Shown here one piece after another: positions 34,142 to 45,780 of a DNA stretch of 64,000 nt. The stretch's first letter is position 1. Every line of letters begins with the position of its first letter. The notes beneath the pieces are model-generated. The model was given only the letters and a program-made list of their open reading frames with translations, searched no databases and had not been told where the DNA came from. The stretch is taken from the NCBI GenBank assembly GCA_044223975.1, contig JBGALI010000018.1, positions 54,749 through 118,748 of the forward strand. The letters run 5' to 3'. This DNA comes from CAZCPB01 sp044223975 (lineage in GTDB: Bacteria > Planctomycetota > Phycisphaerae > Phycisphaerales > UBA1924). The position numbers were made by a program, and so were the translations under genes.

Positions 34142-35254
34142 ATGAGCACGACGTTCCTCTTCGCCGGCGGCGGCACCGGCGGCCACCTCTTCCCCGGCTT
34201 GGCCATCTCCGAGCAGCTCTCGGCGCAGTGTGGCAGCGCCGTCATCAAGGCCGTCTTCGCCTGCTCCACGCGCCCGCTGGATACCGAGATTCTCCGCGCC
34301 CAGTCCGTCGAGTTTCACCCCATCCCCGCCGAGCCCTTCGGCCTCTCGCCGCGCCGCTTTCTGAAGTTCGCCGCGTCCTGGGGCGGCGCCGTCCGCGCCT
34401 CGCGCGATCTCATCCGCGCCCAGCTCAAGTCCGGCCCCGTCCACGTCGTCGCCATGGGAGGCTTTGTTGCCGCGCCCTTCGCCCAGGCCGCGCGTGCCGA
34501 GAACATCCCCGTCACTCTCGTCAACCTCGACGCCGTCCCCGGGCGCGCCAACCGCTGGATCGCCAAGCGCGCCGCCGCGATCTTCACCAGCGCCGAGGTC
34601 AACCTCCCCGGCTGGACCGTCGTCCCCCCGATCGTCCGCAAGCAGGCCACACCCCCCGGCCCGCCCGCGCTCTGCCGCGAGCGGCTCAAGCTTGATCCGC
34701 ACCACCCCACCCTCCTGATCACCGGCGCGAGCCAAGGCGCCAAGTCGATCAACGACTTTCTCATCGCCATGCTCGAACGCTCGCGCGATGTCTTCCTCGC
34801 GCACGCGTGGCAGGTCATCCACCAGACCGGCAAGGGCGAGGCCGACCGCGTACGCGCCGCCTACCGCGCCGCCGAAGTCCCCGCCGTCGTCACGCCCTTC
34901 CTCGACGACATGGGCGCCGCGTGGGGCGCCGCCGACCTTGCCGTCAGCCGCTCGGGCGCCGGCAGCGTCGCCGAGGCCTGGTCCTCGAACGTCCCTTCCA
35001 TCTTCCTCCCCTACCCCTACCACAAGGACGAGCACCAGCGCATCAACGCGCTCCCGCTTGAGCGTTGCGGGGCGTGCATCATCGCCAAAGACCTCATCGA
35101 CGCCGCGCCCAACGTAGACACGATCGGCCCCCGCCTCACCGACCTCCTTGCCCACGCCGACAAGCGAGCGGCGATGCGCTCCGCCTTCACCGCCCTCGGC
35201 CCCGCCGACGGCGCGGCACGCATCGCCCGATCTCTCCTCGCGCCCTCCCGCTGA
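34142..35254 (+). CDS. murG: MurG, lipid II-forming N-acetylglucosaminyltransferase
   Basis: Transfers GlcNAc from UDP-GlcNAc to lipid I on the inner face of the membrane, giving lipid II. The 370-residue GT28 protein begins with the family's first G-loop, FAGGGTGGHLFPGLAISEQL, and has the second-domain motif ITGASQGAKSINDFL, the nucleotide-binding YRAAEVPAVVTPFLDDM and the acceptor-side SRSGAGSVAEAW plus LPYPYHKDEHQRINA. Length and motif order are as in well-studied MurG. It is not in a mur/fts operon here; ftsW lies 2 kb upstream on the same strand. Confidence 0.96.
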   Translation: MSTTFLFAGGGTGGHLFPGLAISEQLSAQCGSAVIKAVFACSTRPLDTEILRAQSVEFHPIPAEPFGLSPRRFLKFAASWGGAVRASRDLIRAQLKSGPVHVVAMGGFVAAPFAQAARAENIPVTLVNLDAVPGRANRWIAKRAAAIFTSAEVNLPGWTVVPPIVRKQATPPGPPALCRERLKLDPHHPTLLITGASQGAKSINDFLIAMLERSRDVFLAHAWQVIHQTGKGEADRVRAAYRAAEVPAVVTPFLDDMGAAWGAADLAVSRSGAGSVAEAWSSNVPSIFLPYPYHKDEHQRINALPLERCGACIIAKDLIDAAPNVDTIGPRLTDLLAHADKRAAMRSAFTALGPADGAARIARSLLAPSR

Positions 35255-35308
35255 CCTACAGTCGGCAATCGTGCCCCAACCGGGCGCGGCAAGGGAGATT
35301 TCGAGATC

Positions 35309-35998
35309 ATGAAGAAGACATGGATCGTACTGCTCGGCGTTCTTTCCCTGGCCCTCACCCACGCCGCCAACGCCCAGGTCCGCAACGAGGCCCTGGCCAA
35401 CAGCATCATCGCGGCGCGCCAGAAGAACAACACCATGCTGCTCCAGTACACCTGGACGGCGATGACCTCGTTCCTGAAGGACGGCAACACCAAGGACACC
35501 CGCATCCAGCAGGTCAGCTACACCGCCAACGGCGTCCCCCAGTACACGCTCGTCAACGACAACGCCGCCCCGATGCCGCACGGCTTCCTGCGTCGCGCGA
35601 TCGCGGAGAACGAGAAAGAGGAAGCCGAGAAGTACCTCAAGGGCCTCGAGAAGCTGGTCGGCCAGTACACGCTGCCCGGGCCCGGCGCGGTCGTCAACTT
35701 CCTGAGCACCGCCAACATCACCGCCTCGACCGCCCCCGACGGCACGGCGATCCTGCAGACCACCGGCGCGGGCGTCGTCGTCCCCGGCGATTCGGTCACC
35801 TTCTCCTACGACCTGGGGACCTTCGCGATGCGCCAGGCCACCGTGACCACGACCTTCGACGGGCACTCCGTGACACTCAACGCCACCTTCCGCACGCTCC
35901 CCTCGGGTCTCTCGCACCTCCAGTACGCCACGGTCGAGGTTCCCGACAAGAACCTGACCGTGAACATCCACAACTACGACTACGTTCCCAACAACTGA
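35309..35998 (+). CDS. exported protein of unknown function
   Basis: A 229-residue protein with a clean Sec signal peptide (MKKTWIVLLGVLSLALTHAA, cleavage near ANA-Q at 22-23). The mature part begins with a helical region containing AIIAARQKNN and KEEAEKYLKGLEKLVGQYTL and ends in a beta-rich half (LQTTGAGVVVPGDSVTFSYD, then TVTTTFDGHSVTLNATFRTL). No family recognised. TACAGT at 35257-35262 is a likely -10 box, giving a leader of about 40 nt with AAGGGAG before the ATG, so it is conventionally translated. Same strand as the next secreted genes. Confidence 0.8.
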   Translation: MKKTWIVLLGVLSLALTHAANAQVRNEALANSIIAARQKNNTMLLQYTWTAMTSFLKDGNTKDTRIQQVSYTANGVPQYTLVNDNAAPMPHGFLRRAIAENEKEEAEKYLKGLEKLVGQYTLPGPGAVVNFLSTANITASTAPDGTAILQTTGAGVVVPGDSVTFSYDLGTFAMRQATVTTTFDGHSVTLNATFRTLPSGLSHLQYATVEVPDKNLTVNIHNYDYVPNN

Positions 35999-36119
35999 GC
36001 CCCGGACCGTTCGCGACCGTGGCCGTTCCGCGCCAGTCGCGCGGACCCACGACGCCCGGCCCTTGCCGCCGCACGTACTGCCACCTCCACGTCCAACCCC
36101 AGCCCCCGGGAACGCAGCC

Positions 36120-37031
36120 ATGAAGAACAGCCGCTCCATCCTGCTCCGCATCGTGCCGGCGTGCATCGGCGCGCTGCTCGGCGTCCACAGCCTTGCCGCG
36201 GCGGACGAGCCCGACCCGCGCGTGCAGGAGATCGCCAAGACCGCCGCCGCGTTCGTCGACGCCTTCCAGAAGGAAGACGCCAAGGCCATCGCCGCGTTCT
36301 GGACGCCCGACGGCGACTTCGTCGACCTCGCGGGTCGCGTCATCAAGGGCCGCGCCGCCATCGAGGCCGACTTCGCCCACCTGTTCAAGGAGAACGACGG
36401 GCTCACCGTCCGCATCGAGGTGGCCTCGATCAAGTTCCCGGCCGCGGACATCGCGGTCGAGGACGGCACGACCTCGGTCATGTCCGCCGACGGCACGCCG
36501 CCCAACCGCGCGCGGTACACCAACATCCACGTCAAGAAGGACGGCAAGTGGATGATCGCCAGCGTGCGCGAGGCGCCGTACGTGCCGCCCAGCAACCGCG
36601 AGAAGCTCATGGGCCTGGAGTGGACGATCGGCGAGTGGGTCGACCAGGCGACCGACGGGCACGTCGCGCACGTCGTCTTCGAGTGGACCCCCGACAGCAA
36701 CTTCATCGTCTCGGCGCGCGCCGTGCGCGTCAACGGCGCGTTCCTCTACAACGGCACCCAGCGCATCGGCTGGGACCCGGCCGCCAAGCTGATCCGCTCG
36801 TGGAGCTTCGAGGCCGACGGCGGCTTCGGCGAGAGCACCTGGACCCAGAGCGGCGACAACACCTGGACCGTCAAGGCGAGCTCGGTCCTGCAATCCGGGC
36901 ACAAGATGTCCGCGACGACCACCGTCACAAGAGTGGACCCCGACACGATCACCTGGCAGGCCAAGGATCAGACCGTGGACGGCAAGCCACTCCCCGACAC
37001 GCAGGTCGTCACGATGAAGCGGATGAAGTGA
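36120..37031 (+). CDS. exported SnoaL-like (NTF2-fold) protein
   Basis: A 303-residue exported protein with a Sec signal (LLRIVPACIGALLGVHSLAA, about 8-27). Residues 35-160 match the SgcJ/EcaC-type SnoaL/NTF2-like domain: IAKTAAAFVDAFQKEDAKAI, AFWTPDGDFVDLAGRVIKGR and later NIHVKKDGKWMIASVREAPY. The second half (about 170-303, VFEWTPDSNFIVSARAVRVN and onward) resembles the beta-rich domain often following it in proteins annotated DUF4440 plus extension. Such proteins may be enzymes or carriers; no function can be given. Start at the ATG at 36120, which begins the signal peptide. Confidence 0.82.
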   Translation: MKNSRSILLRIVPACIGALLGVHSLAAADEPDPRVQEIAKTAAAFVDAFQKEDAKAIAAFWTPDGDFVDLAGRVIKGRAAIEADFAHLFKENDGLTVRIEVASIKFPAADIAVEDGTTSVMSADGTPPNRARYTNIHVKKDGKWMIASVREAPYVPPSNREKLMGLEWTIGEWVDQATDGHVAHVVFEWTPDSNFIVSARAVRVNGAFLYNGTQRIGWDPAAKLIRSWSFEADGGFGESTWTQSGDNTWTVKASSVLQSGHKMSATTTVTRVDPDTITWQAKDQTVDGKPLPDTQVVTMKRMK

Positions 37032-37147
37032 TTCATCGCGTTCGCCACGGCCGCGCGTCCCTCTCGGAACTGTCCCCGATCCATGTTCGTATCGAACACG
37101 CAGGACACGAACACGTTTACACCCGCCCGGCACTCAGGAGCACACCC

Positions 37148-37735
37148 ATGAAGCCGACCACGCTCGTTGTTTCCGTCGCTGCCGCGCTCGCTCTGGCGTC
37201 GGTCTCGTCCCCCGCCTTGGGCTGGGGGTGCAGCCGCTCGTGCTCGGGCAGCGGCAGCTACGGCGGCAGTTTCTCGCACTCCAGTTCCTCCTCGGGCAAC
37301 GGCTACGGAAGCTACTCGCACTCCGGCTCCACGTCGTACACCTCGCCCAGCGGCCAGACCTACTCCGGCAGCCACTCCGGCTCCGGCTCCAACGGCAGCT
37401 ACAGCGGCAGCTACTCGGGCAGCACGAGCACGGGCTATCACAGCAGCGCCACGTACTCGGGCACCTCCTACGGCGGAAGCTACTACGGCTACCACGGCTA
37501 CTCGTGCCCCCCGCCCCCCACGACGTACTGCGGCAGCACGGGCGGCGCCTTCGCGGCAGGCATGGTCACCGGCGCCGTGGTCGGAGCCGCGGCAGCCTCC
37601 GCCGCCAAGCCGGCCCCGGCCCCCACCACCACCGTCGTATACGCCGGCGCCCCTTACCCCGCTCCCCCTCCGGTCTACGTCGCACCGACCTACACGTACC
37701 CCGCGCCCGGCGTGTACGTTCAGCCGGCGTGGTAA
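37148..37735 (+). CDS. Ser/Gly/Tyr-rich secreted low-complexity protein
   Basis: A 195-residue protein with a Sec signal peptide (VVSVAAALALASVSSPALG, about 7-25). The mature protein opens with CSRSCSGSGSYGGS and is a low-complexity Ser/Gly/Tyr tract of about 90 residues, then SCPPPPTTYCGSTGG, one hydrophobic Gly/Ala segment (FAAGMVTGAVVGAAAASAA, about 130-148) and a Pro/Tyr-rich end (APTYTYPAPGVYVQPAW). Four Cys frame the repeat tract. Composition is like surface adhesin or spore-coat-like low-complexity proteins. No function assigned. The ribosome-binding site AGGAG lies about 9 nt before the ATG. Confidence 0.75.
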   Translation: MKPTTLVVSVAAALALASVSSPALGWGCSRSCSGSGSYGGSFSHSSSSSGNGYGSYSHSGSTSYTSPSGQTYSGSHSGSGSNGSYSGSYSGSTSTGYHSSATYSGTSYGGSYYGYHGYSCPPPPTTYCGSTGGAFAAGMVTGAVVGAAAASAAKPAPAPTTTVVYAGAPYPAPPPVYVAPTYTYPAPGVYVQPAW

Positions 37736-38532
37736 GCACCGAGACGCCGCCGAGAGCAACCGGCAGATCGCCATCGAGAGCAACACACAAGCCTCCGCGC
37801 CCGACTCACGAACGCATCGGGCAGCCGTGAGGCCCAGCAGTCATTGGAAGAAGTGCCGCCGGGAGAGCGCCGGTGATCCGAGCATCACCGGCTGGAAGCA
37901 GCGCGCCACGCAGATCTGCCCCATCCACGATTCGAGTGCCAGTTCTCGAGACAGCCGGAAGTCCCAGTCCCATTTCCAGCCGCGCTGCGCGGGCGGCGGA
38001 TTCGGCGGAGGCGGGTTCGGTCGTCGCTGATCGAACTCGTCGGCTCCTGTCCGTGCACACGGTATAGGCGTCTATCGAGTCTCCCGCGCGACGGCTCTGC
38101 GCAAGCAGCGCTGCCAACGCTCAATCCCGTCCACCGCGGCTTAGCGGCTGTGGTCATTACCAAGGCGTGATTGCGCTGGGCCGCAGAACGAGATGGATCG
38201 CATTAATTCTGGACCATTGCGTCCGATGGACACGCGGTGAAAAGGGGTCGAATTCATCGGCGCCGAAGTCCGGACCGTGCCCAAGGTGGGTCAAGCAAGC
38301 TTCTTCCAAGGGGCACAAACTCACAGCAAAGGTCCTATAATTTACGGATTCTGGCGTTGCGATCGCAAGGACTCTCATCCGAAGTTTCGTACAGCGAAGC
38401 GTGACCCCATTCAACGCGCAAATTTGTCCGACCATCCTTGAATTTTGCTTGCCACCTTTGCTATTTTTATTTCGTTAGGAACTTCCGCAAGCCAACGGGT
38501 TCAGTCCCGGGACAATTTGGGGGGAGAGGATA
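37736..38532. other. 797-bp intergenic region with an AT-richer promoter segment
   Basis: No convincing gene. The first 400 bp are GC-rich with only short overlapping frames on both strands. From about 38160 the sequence is clearly richer in A/T than the rest of the window. It contains a perfect TATAAT at 38336-38341 and, nearer the next gene, TTGAAT-N17-CTATTT (about 38439-38467), either of which could start the transcript of the PAPG-anchor protein at 38533. The AT-rich patch may be acquired or regulatory DNA. Confidence 0.5.
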
Positions 38533-39279
38533 ATGACATTGCGTATTCGTTCTCGCGCCGCCATTCTTGGCTGCACCGTGGCCACCGCCCTCACAACTCC
38601 CGCGTTTGCAGGCCTGACCATCTCAGGCTCCGGCTCGGGGTGGGGTTCCGCGGGCATCAAGTCGGCTTCCGCCCTCTTTGAGGTGTCGGGCACCAACCTG
38701 GTCATCACGCTCACGAACACGAGCCCCAGCGATGTGCTGGTTCCGTCGGACGTCCTGACCGCGATCTTCTTTGACGTGAGCGGGCCCTCGCTAAGCCTGA
38801 CGCGCGTCAGCGGCGTGCTGGGCGCCGGATCGTCGGTCGCGTACGACCCCGACGGCCAGCCGGCGGGCGGCGTGATCGGCGGCGAGTGGGCGTATCTCAA
38901 CGGCATCACCACCGGTCCGACGAGCGCCTCCTACGGCGTGTCGTCGACGGGGCTCGACATCTTCGGGCCCGGCGATCGGTTCCCCGGCCCCGACCTCGCG
39001 CCCCCCCCATCTCCCGACGGCGTGCAGTACGGCCTGCTCTCAGCCGGAGACAACCTCGCGACTGGCAACGGCGGCATCACCGGCAGCGGCGGCCTCATCA
39101 AGAACTCTGCGGTGTTCACGCTCTCGGGCCTCCCCGCGAACTTCGACCTGAGCCGGATCAACAACGCCTTCTTCCTCTACGGCACGGCGATCGGCGAGGG
39201 CGGCATGAGCCCCACCCCGGGCACCGCCGTCCTGTTCGGAATGGCCGGCCTGGCCGCCACCCGCCGCCGCAGGGCCTGA
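38533..39279 (+). CDS. exported protein with C-terminal PEP-CTERM-like sorting tail, paralogue 1
   Basis: A 248-residue exported protein. Sec signal (ILGCTVATALTTPAFA, about 10-26), a beta-rich mature domain starting LTISGSGSGWGSAGIKSASA, and a C-terminal sorting tail: TPGT, hydrophobic helix AVLFGMAGLAA, then TRRRRA. This is the planctomycete variant of PEP-CTERM anchors, where PEP becomes PAPG/PTPG. Expected fate: membrane insertion and processing by an exosortase-like enzyme, none of which is encoded here. Ribosome-binding site GAGAGG upstream. A tandem paralogue follows 200 bp downstream with about 60% identity. Confidence 0.83.
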   Translation: MTLRIRSRAAILGCTVATALTTPAFAGLTISGSGSGWGSAGIKSASALFEVSGTNLVITLTNTSPSDVLVPSDVLTAIFFDVSGPSLSLTRVSGVLGAGSSVAYDPDGQPAGGVIGGEWAYLNGITTGPTSASYGVSSTGLDIFGPGDRFPGPDLAPPPSPDGVQYGLLSAGDNLATGNGGITGSGGLIKNSAVFTLSGLPANFDLSRINNAFFLYGTAIGEGGMSPTPGTAVLFGMAGLAATRRRRA

Positions 39280-39308
39280 GTCTTCTGATCCAACCCAACG
39301 CTCCGCGA

Positions 39309-39343
39309 GGGCTCGGATGCTTCATCCGGGCCCTTCTTTTTTC
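39309..39343 (+). terminator. rho-independent terminator
   Basis: Stem GGGCTCGGATG / CATCCGGGCCC with loop CTT, immediately followed by TTCTTTTTT. The best classical terminator in the window; it separates the two PAPG-anchor paralogues transcriptionally. Confidence 0.85.
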
Positions 39344-39472
39344 CTGACACATGATTCGCGGAGCCGGTGGCCCAAGCCCCCGAAGGCCCCCATCACGCAC
39401 CGGCGCCCTCAGAAGCAGGATGTTTTGAGACTCTGAGTTGCCGCGTCCCGGTTTCTGGTGCCTGTTCTCATC

Positions 39473-40207
39473 ATGAGACAGGCTGCGATCATCTCTGCGG
39501 CGTTCGTCGGGCTGACAGCAATTAGCGGCAACACGCTCGGCGCCCTGATCGTCTCGGGCTCCGGTTCGGGCTTCGGCTCCGCCGGAACCAAGTCGGCCAG
39601 TGTCGCGTTCGACCTGTCCGGTACCGACCTTCTCGTCACGCTCACCAACAGCGCCGCGAGCGACGTTCTGGTGCCCGCCGACGTGCTGACCGCCGTCCTA
39701 TTCGACGTCAGCGGCGGCCCGGTCTCGCTCACCCGCACCAGCGCCCTCCTCGCGAACGGCTCCACCGTTTTCTACGACCCCAGCGGCCAACCTCAGAGCA
39801 ACACCGTCGGCGGAGAGTGGGCGTACAGGTCAGCGCTGGCCGGCGCGCCCGGCGGCCGCGCCTACGGCATCTCCGCCACCGGCCTCGGCTTGTTCGGTCC
39901 CGGCGACCGCTTCCCCGGCCCCGATCTTTCCTCGCCCGCCAGTCCCGCGGGCATCGACTACGGCCTGCTGTCGGCCGGCGACGACACCGCGACCGGCAAC
40001 GGCGGGATCACCGGCAGCGGCGGCCTCATCAAGAACTCGGCGACCTTCACCCTCTCGGGACTGCCCGCGGGATTTGATCTCGGGCGCATCAACAATGTCT
40101 ACTTCCTTTACGGCTCGGCGATCGGCGAGGGCGGCTTTACCCCCGCGCCCGGCTCGCTGATGACCCTCGGCGCCGCCGGCCTGGCCTGCTCCCGTCGTCG
40201 CCGCTAA
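39473..40207 (+). CDS. exported protein with C-terminal PEP-CTERM-like sorting tail, paralogue 2
   Basis: A 244-residue tandem paralogue of the 38533 protein with the same architecture: signal peptide (AAIISAAFVGLTAISGNTLG), beta-rich domain with matching SGSGSGFGSAGTKSASVAF and ATGNGGITGSGGLIKNSA blocks, and the tail APGSLMTLGAAGLACSRRRR. The repeated block GPGDRFPGPDL is conserved in both. The ATG at 39473 was chosen; a GTG five codons upstream is possible. Functions unknown; paired copies could be co-displayed or one could replace the other. Confidence 0.82.
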   Translation: MRQAAIISAAFVGLTAISGNTLGALIVSGSGSGFGSAGTKSASVAFDLSGTDLLVTLTNSAASDVLVPADVLTAVLFDVSGGPVSLTRTSALLANGSTVFYDPSGQPQSNTVGGEWAYRSALAGAPGGRAYGISATGLGLFGPGDRFPGPDLSSPASPAGIDYGLLSAGDDTATGNGGITGSGGLIKNSATFTLSGLPAGFDLGRINNVYFLYGSAIGEGGFTPAPGSLMTLGAAGLACSRRRR

Positions 40208-40216
40208 GTCACCGAA

Positions 40217-40247
40217 CGCGGGGAGCGCTTTGCTCTTGCGCTCCCGC
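40217..40247. terminator. hairpin between convergent genes
   Basis: Inverted repeat GGGAGCGC / GCGCTCCC with a 9-nt loop, between the convergent PAPG-anchor and HAD genes. No T run on either side, so termination is only likely. Confidence 0.4.
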
Positions 40248-40295
40248 CGCGCGATGTCGCGGCGATGGTGCGGGCGATCGCTCCTGTGTGCGACA

Positions 40296-41327
40296 TTACC
40301 TCTCCGGCGACTCCCACGCAAAGACGCGCTTCCAGTCGTTCTTCATGCTGATGACGGTCCAGCCGCGGGTGCCGGCCTCGTCGGCGAGTTCCTGCGGGAA
40401 GGCGCCGACCCTGGTGGCGGGCAGGTTGCGCGCGGGCCCGTAGGCGTATTCGCGCTTGGCGTCGTCGTGCAGGAGGAGCATCGAGAGCCGCGCGCCGTCG
40501 CCGGCCGTGGTGTACTCGAGCATCTGGCGGTCGCCGCCCGAGTTGCCGAAGGCGGCGCGGGGGCGGCGGCCGATCATCATGTGGATGCCCTCGGGCTTGC
40601 CGGCGTTGTCGTCGTTGAGGAGGAGCTTGGGTTCCTTGGTGAGAATCGGCTTGCCTTGCTTGTCGTACCCGTACGTGGTCCCGCCGACGCTGCCCACCAC
40701 CTGCTCGGGCGGGATGCCGTAGACGCGCTCGGCGTACACGCGGACGAAGTCCTGCCCGCCGCCGGTGACGATGAAGGTCTTGTAGCCGCTGGCGCGCAGG
40801 TAGGCGAGGACTTCGGTCATGGGCTGGTACACCAGCTCGGTGTAAGGCCGGTGCCAGCGCGGGTCCTGGGCGGTGTCGAGCCACTTCTTCACTTCGGCGT
40901 TGAACTCGTCGACCGAGATCCCTGTCAGCGTTGCCGCGAGGATGATTTCGAGGTCTTTCATCGACAGCTTGGCGATGGCCTCGCGGTCGCCGGAGAGGAC
41001 GGTCTTGAAGGGCTCAACGTTCTTGAGCTCGGGCTTGGCGGCGACCACTGCGGGGACGCGCTCGAGGCAGTACATGACCTGGGCGTACATGGGGTGCTCG
41101 ACCCAGAGCGTGCCGTCCTGGTCGAACGTCGCGATGCGCTCGGTCGGGGGGACGAACTTGGGGCTGGCCTTGTCGGTCGTCGTCTTGACGAAGTCGATGA
41201 TCGCCTGCTTGGCGGGCCCGTCGTTCCATGAGGGGAGCGGGTCGTTCTGGGCGCGGGCCGACTGGAGGGGCAGCGCGGCCGAGAGCAGAACCGACAACGC
41301 CGCGGCCCATACCGTGCTTGTTCTCAT
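40296..41327 (-). CDS. secreted HAD-superfamily phosphatase-like protein
   Basis: A 343-residue exported HAD-fold hydrolase. Signal peptide (VWAAALSVLLSAALPLQSAR, cleavage near ARA-Q). HAD motifs: I, TFDQDGTLW with D69 and D71; II, TFIVTGGG; III, a Lys in ILTKEPKLLL; IV, AFGNSGGDRQML. An alpha-helical cap lies between I and II. Family members include periplasmic phosphoserine-phosphatase-like enzymes; the substrate is unknown. ATG at 41327 with AGGAG upstream. It is convergent with the PAPG-anchor gene and followed by a hairpin. Confidence 0.87.
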   Translation of the reverse strand: MRTSTVWAAALSVLLSAALPLQSARAQNDPLPSWNDGPAKQAIIDFVKTTTDKASPKFVPPTERIATFDQDGTLWVEHPMYAQVMYCLERVPAVVAAKPELKNVEPFKTVLSGDREAIAKLSMKDLEIILAATLTGISVDEFNAEVKKWLDTAQDPRWHRPYTELVYQPMTEVLAYLRASGYKTFIVTGGGQDFVRVYAERVYGIPPEQVVGSVGGTTYGYDKQGKPILTKEPKLLLNDDNAGKPEGIHMMIGRRPRAAFGNSGGDRQMLEYTTAGDGARLSMLLLHDDAKREYAYGPARNLPATRVGAFPQELADEAGTRGWTVISMKNDWKRVFAWESPER

Positions 41328-41695
41328 GGAACATCTCCTTGTGTTGTGCGCCCGTCCCCGCCGGTGGTCGCGGCCGCGTACGGGCGCGACGTCTTGAACC
41401 ATGCGCGGGTGACCCGTCGCTTCGGAGCGGCATCGCCGGCCACCTCACGACAACCCATCATGCTAGCGCGCGATGGGCGCGCTTCTGAGCGCGCGGCATC
41501 GCCCCGCGGGGAACTGCGGGGTGGCGTGTTGCGCGGGCGCGGCATTGCGGGCGCGCTGCGGCGTTTGCGCACCGGAGCGGTGCAGGGGGAAGTGCTGAGG
41601 CGGCCGGGGGAACAGCCGGCGCGGTGGGCGGCGTCACACGCCGGTCCCGGGTCGTGCATACGACGGCGGCGGCGGGTGAAACGGCGCTGATGGCG
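41328..41695. other. 368-bp intergenic region
   Basis: Upstream of the HAD gene and downstream of the minus-strand HTH-type gene. Very GC-rich with short palindromes such as GCGCGC...GCGCGC near 41467-41500. Open frames exist on both strands but look antisense-like in codon use. Nothing else was identified. Confidence 0.35.
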
Positions 41696-42487
41696 CTACG
41701 GGCCGGCGGGTTGGGGAGGAGAAGAGGTGAGGAGGTGATGAGGGGAGTTGGAAGATCGGGGAGAGGGGGCGCTGCGATCGAATCGCGCGTGGGAGAAATC
41801 GAGGGTGTCGCTTGCGGGTTTGCTCGGCCGGCGTGTCGGGAGCGCGACGACCACGGGCTCACGATCGGCGCGGGGTGTGGAGAGTTGAGGGACGGAAGAG
41901 ATTTCGGCCGCGCTCGGTGCGTTCAAGTGAGCGGAGATGGCGCTGGCTGAGATGGAGAGCGAGACGGAGGGATCGGGCGGAGGTGCGCTGGGTGAGTCAT
42001 CGGTCGCACCGTGAGAAGGAGAGGGTGTAGAGGGTGAGGACGCGAAGCCCTCACCCGCGAGGACGCGGACTCTCCCGGGGGGAGAGTGAGGGGTGAGTTC
42101 GAAGTGGTAGCGTGCGATGCGGAGGAGGAGGCTTGCCGCGCGGCGGGATTCGGTGCGGCGAGTCTGGCGTGCGGCGATGGCTTCGGGTGTGTCGCGGCGA
42201 CCGGAGGCGTTCTCGTCGTCGGTGCAGCCCTTGAGCGCGGCGGCGATGATCTCGACGGCGCTGGGGAGGTGGAGCGCGGCGAGGAGCCGGGCGCGGAACG
42301 ATGCGGCGGTGGCGAGGCCGGCGAGCTTTTCCTGGATGTCGGGGCGGATGGTCCAGGCGGAGAGAGCTTCGACGACGATGCCGGCGGCGCTGGCGATGTC
42401 GGCGAGTGAGAGGGAGGGATCGCAGAGGTCGTCGACGACTGCCGCGGCGAGGGGAGGAGGTGGGTTGAAGGAGAGTGCGGGAGGCAC
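41696..42487 (-). CDS. protein of unknown function with N-terminal helix-turn-helix-like region
   Basis: A 263-residue cytoplasmic protein. Residues 18-70 (DLCDPSLSLADIASAAGIVV and on to RPDIQEKLAGLATAASFRAR) look like a helix-turn-helix region of the kind seen in small planctomycete regulators. A helical middle follows to about 135. The C-terminal 130 residues are Pro/Ser-rich and disordered, and part of that tract (LTPHSPPGRVRVLAGEGFAS) is encoded by DNA resembling a CTCTCCC-type dispersed repeat, so the tail may be repeat-derived. GTG start 6 nt after a CATAAT -10 box, so the mRNA is probably leaderless. Confidence 0.6.
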   Translation of the reverse strand: MPPALSFNPPPPLAAAVVDDLCDPSLSLADIASAAGIVVEALSAWTIRPDIQEKLAGLATAASFRARLLAALHLPSAVEIIAAALKGCTDDENASGRRDTPEAIAARQTRRTESRRAASLLLRIARYHFELTPHSPPGRVRVLAGEGFASSPSTPSPSHGATDDSPSAPPPDPSVSLSISASAISAHLNAPSAAEISSVPQLSTPRADREPVVVALPTRRPSKPASDTLDFSHARFDRSAPSPRSSNSPHHLLTSSPPQPAGP

Positions 42488-42493
42488 GTACGG

Positions 42494-42522
42494 ATTATGT
42501 GTGGGTTGCCTGGAGAAGTCAA
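42494..42522 (-). promoter_or_regulatory. sigma70-type promoter giving a leaderless transcript
   Basis: On the minus strand: TTGACT (42517-42522), 17-bp spacer, CATAAT (42494-42499), then six bases and the GTG start at 42487. This is the best -35/-10 pair in the window, and it places the transcript start on the start codon. The surrounding sequence is A/T-richer than average. Confidence 0.75.
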
Positions 42523-42924
42523 TAGGATTTTGTTTGGGTTAATACGAAATTCGCGCAAGTGCTTGTGAACGTGTTGGTTATCCCAATTCAAAGTTAAATT
42601 GATGGGCCTGTTCACACTCGCGGAGACAGGAACCGGCGGGCCGCGTTCCGGTCTGGGCGGTGAGTGCTGAGCATTTTCAAATGTGCGGGCGAATCTCCAC
42701 GCCGAGCGTTCCGTGTTCCGTCCGTTCGTGGTGTGTACCGATCGTGAATCGAGCGGCGCCTTGGGCGTGAATCGCTTGCGCCTCGCGCGACCGGAATGCA
42801 CCTCTCGGCCCATCCCTCTGGAAGGCACGATTGAGTAGAGGACGGAGACCGAGGAACCCACCCCCCCGGCCCCCCTCCCTCTGGGAGGGGGGAGTGGTGG
42901 CGCGAGATTCGGCGCGTTGCTATC
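42523..42924. other. intergenic region with G-rich repeat copy
   Basis: About 400 bp between the kinase gene and the HTH-type gene promoter, both on the minus strand. It has an A/T-rich stretch at 42525-42610 and the second G-rich dispersed repeat at 42851-42900. No gene was supported; the short frames present are not convincing. Confidence 0.45.
42851..42900 (-). repeat. G-rich dispersed repeat, copy 2
   Basis: Reverse-complement match to the copy at 9565-9610: on the minus strand it reads CCCAGAGGGAGGGGGGCCGG followed by GGGGGTGGGTTCCTCG. It sits just downstream of the kinase stop and may act in 3'-end formation. Confidence 0.65.
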
Positions 42925-45768
<2,844 letters not shown>

Positions 45769-45780
45769 GTGGAGCGCCTG

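Noticed and set aside
37806..38163. short overlapping frames of 64-103 codons on both strands
   Set aside because: No start-site signals, no family similarity, basic low-information products; treated as intergenic.
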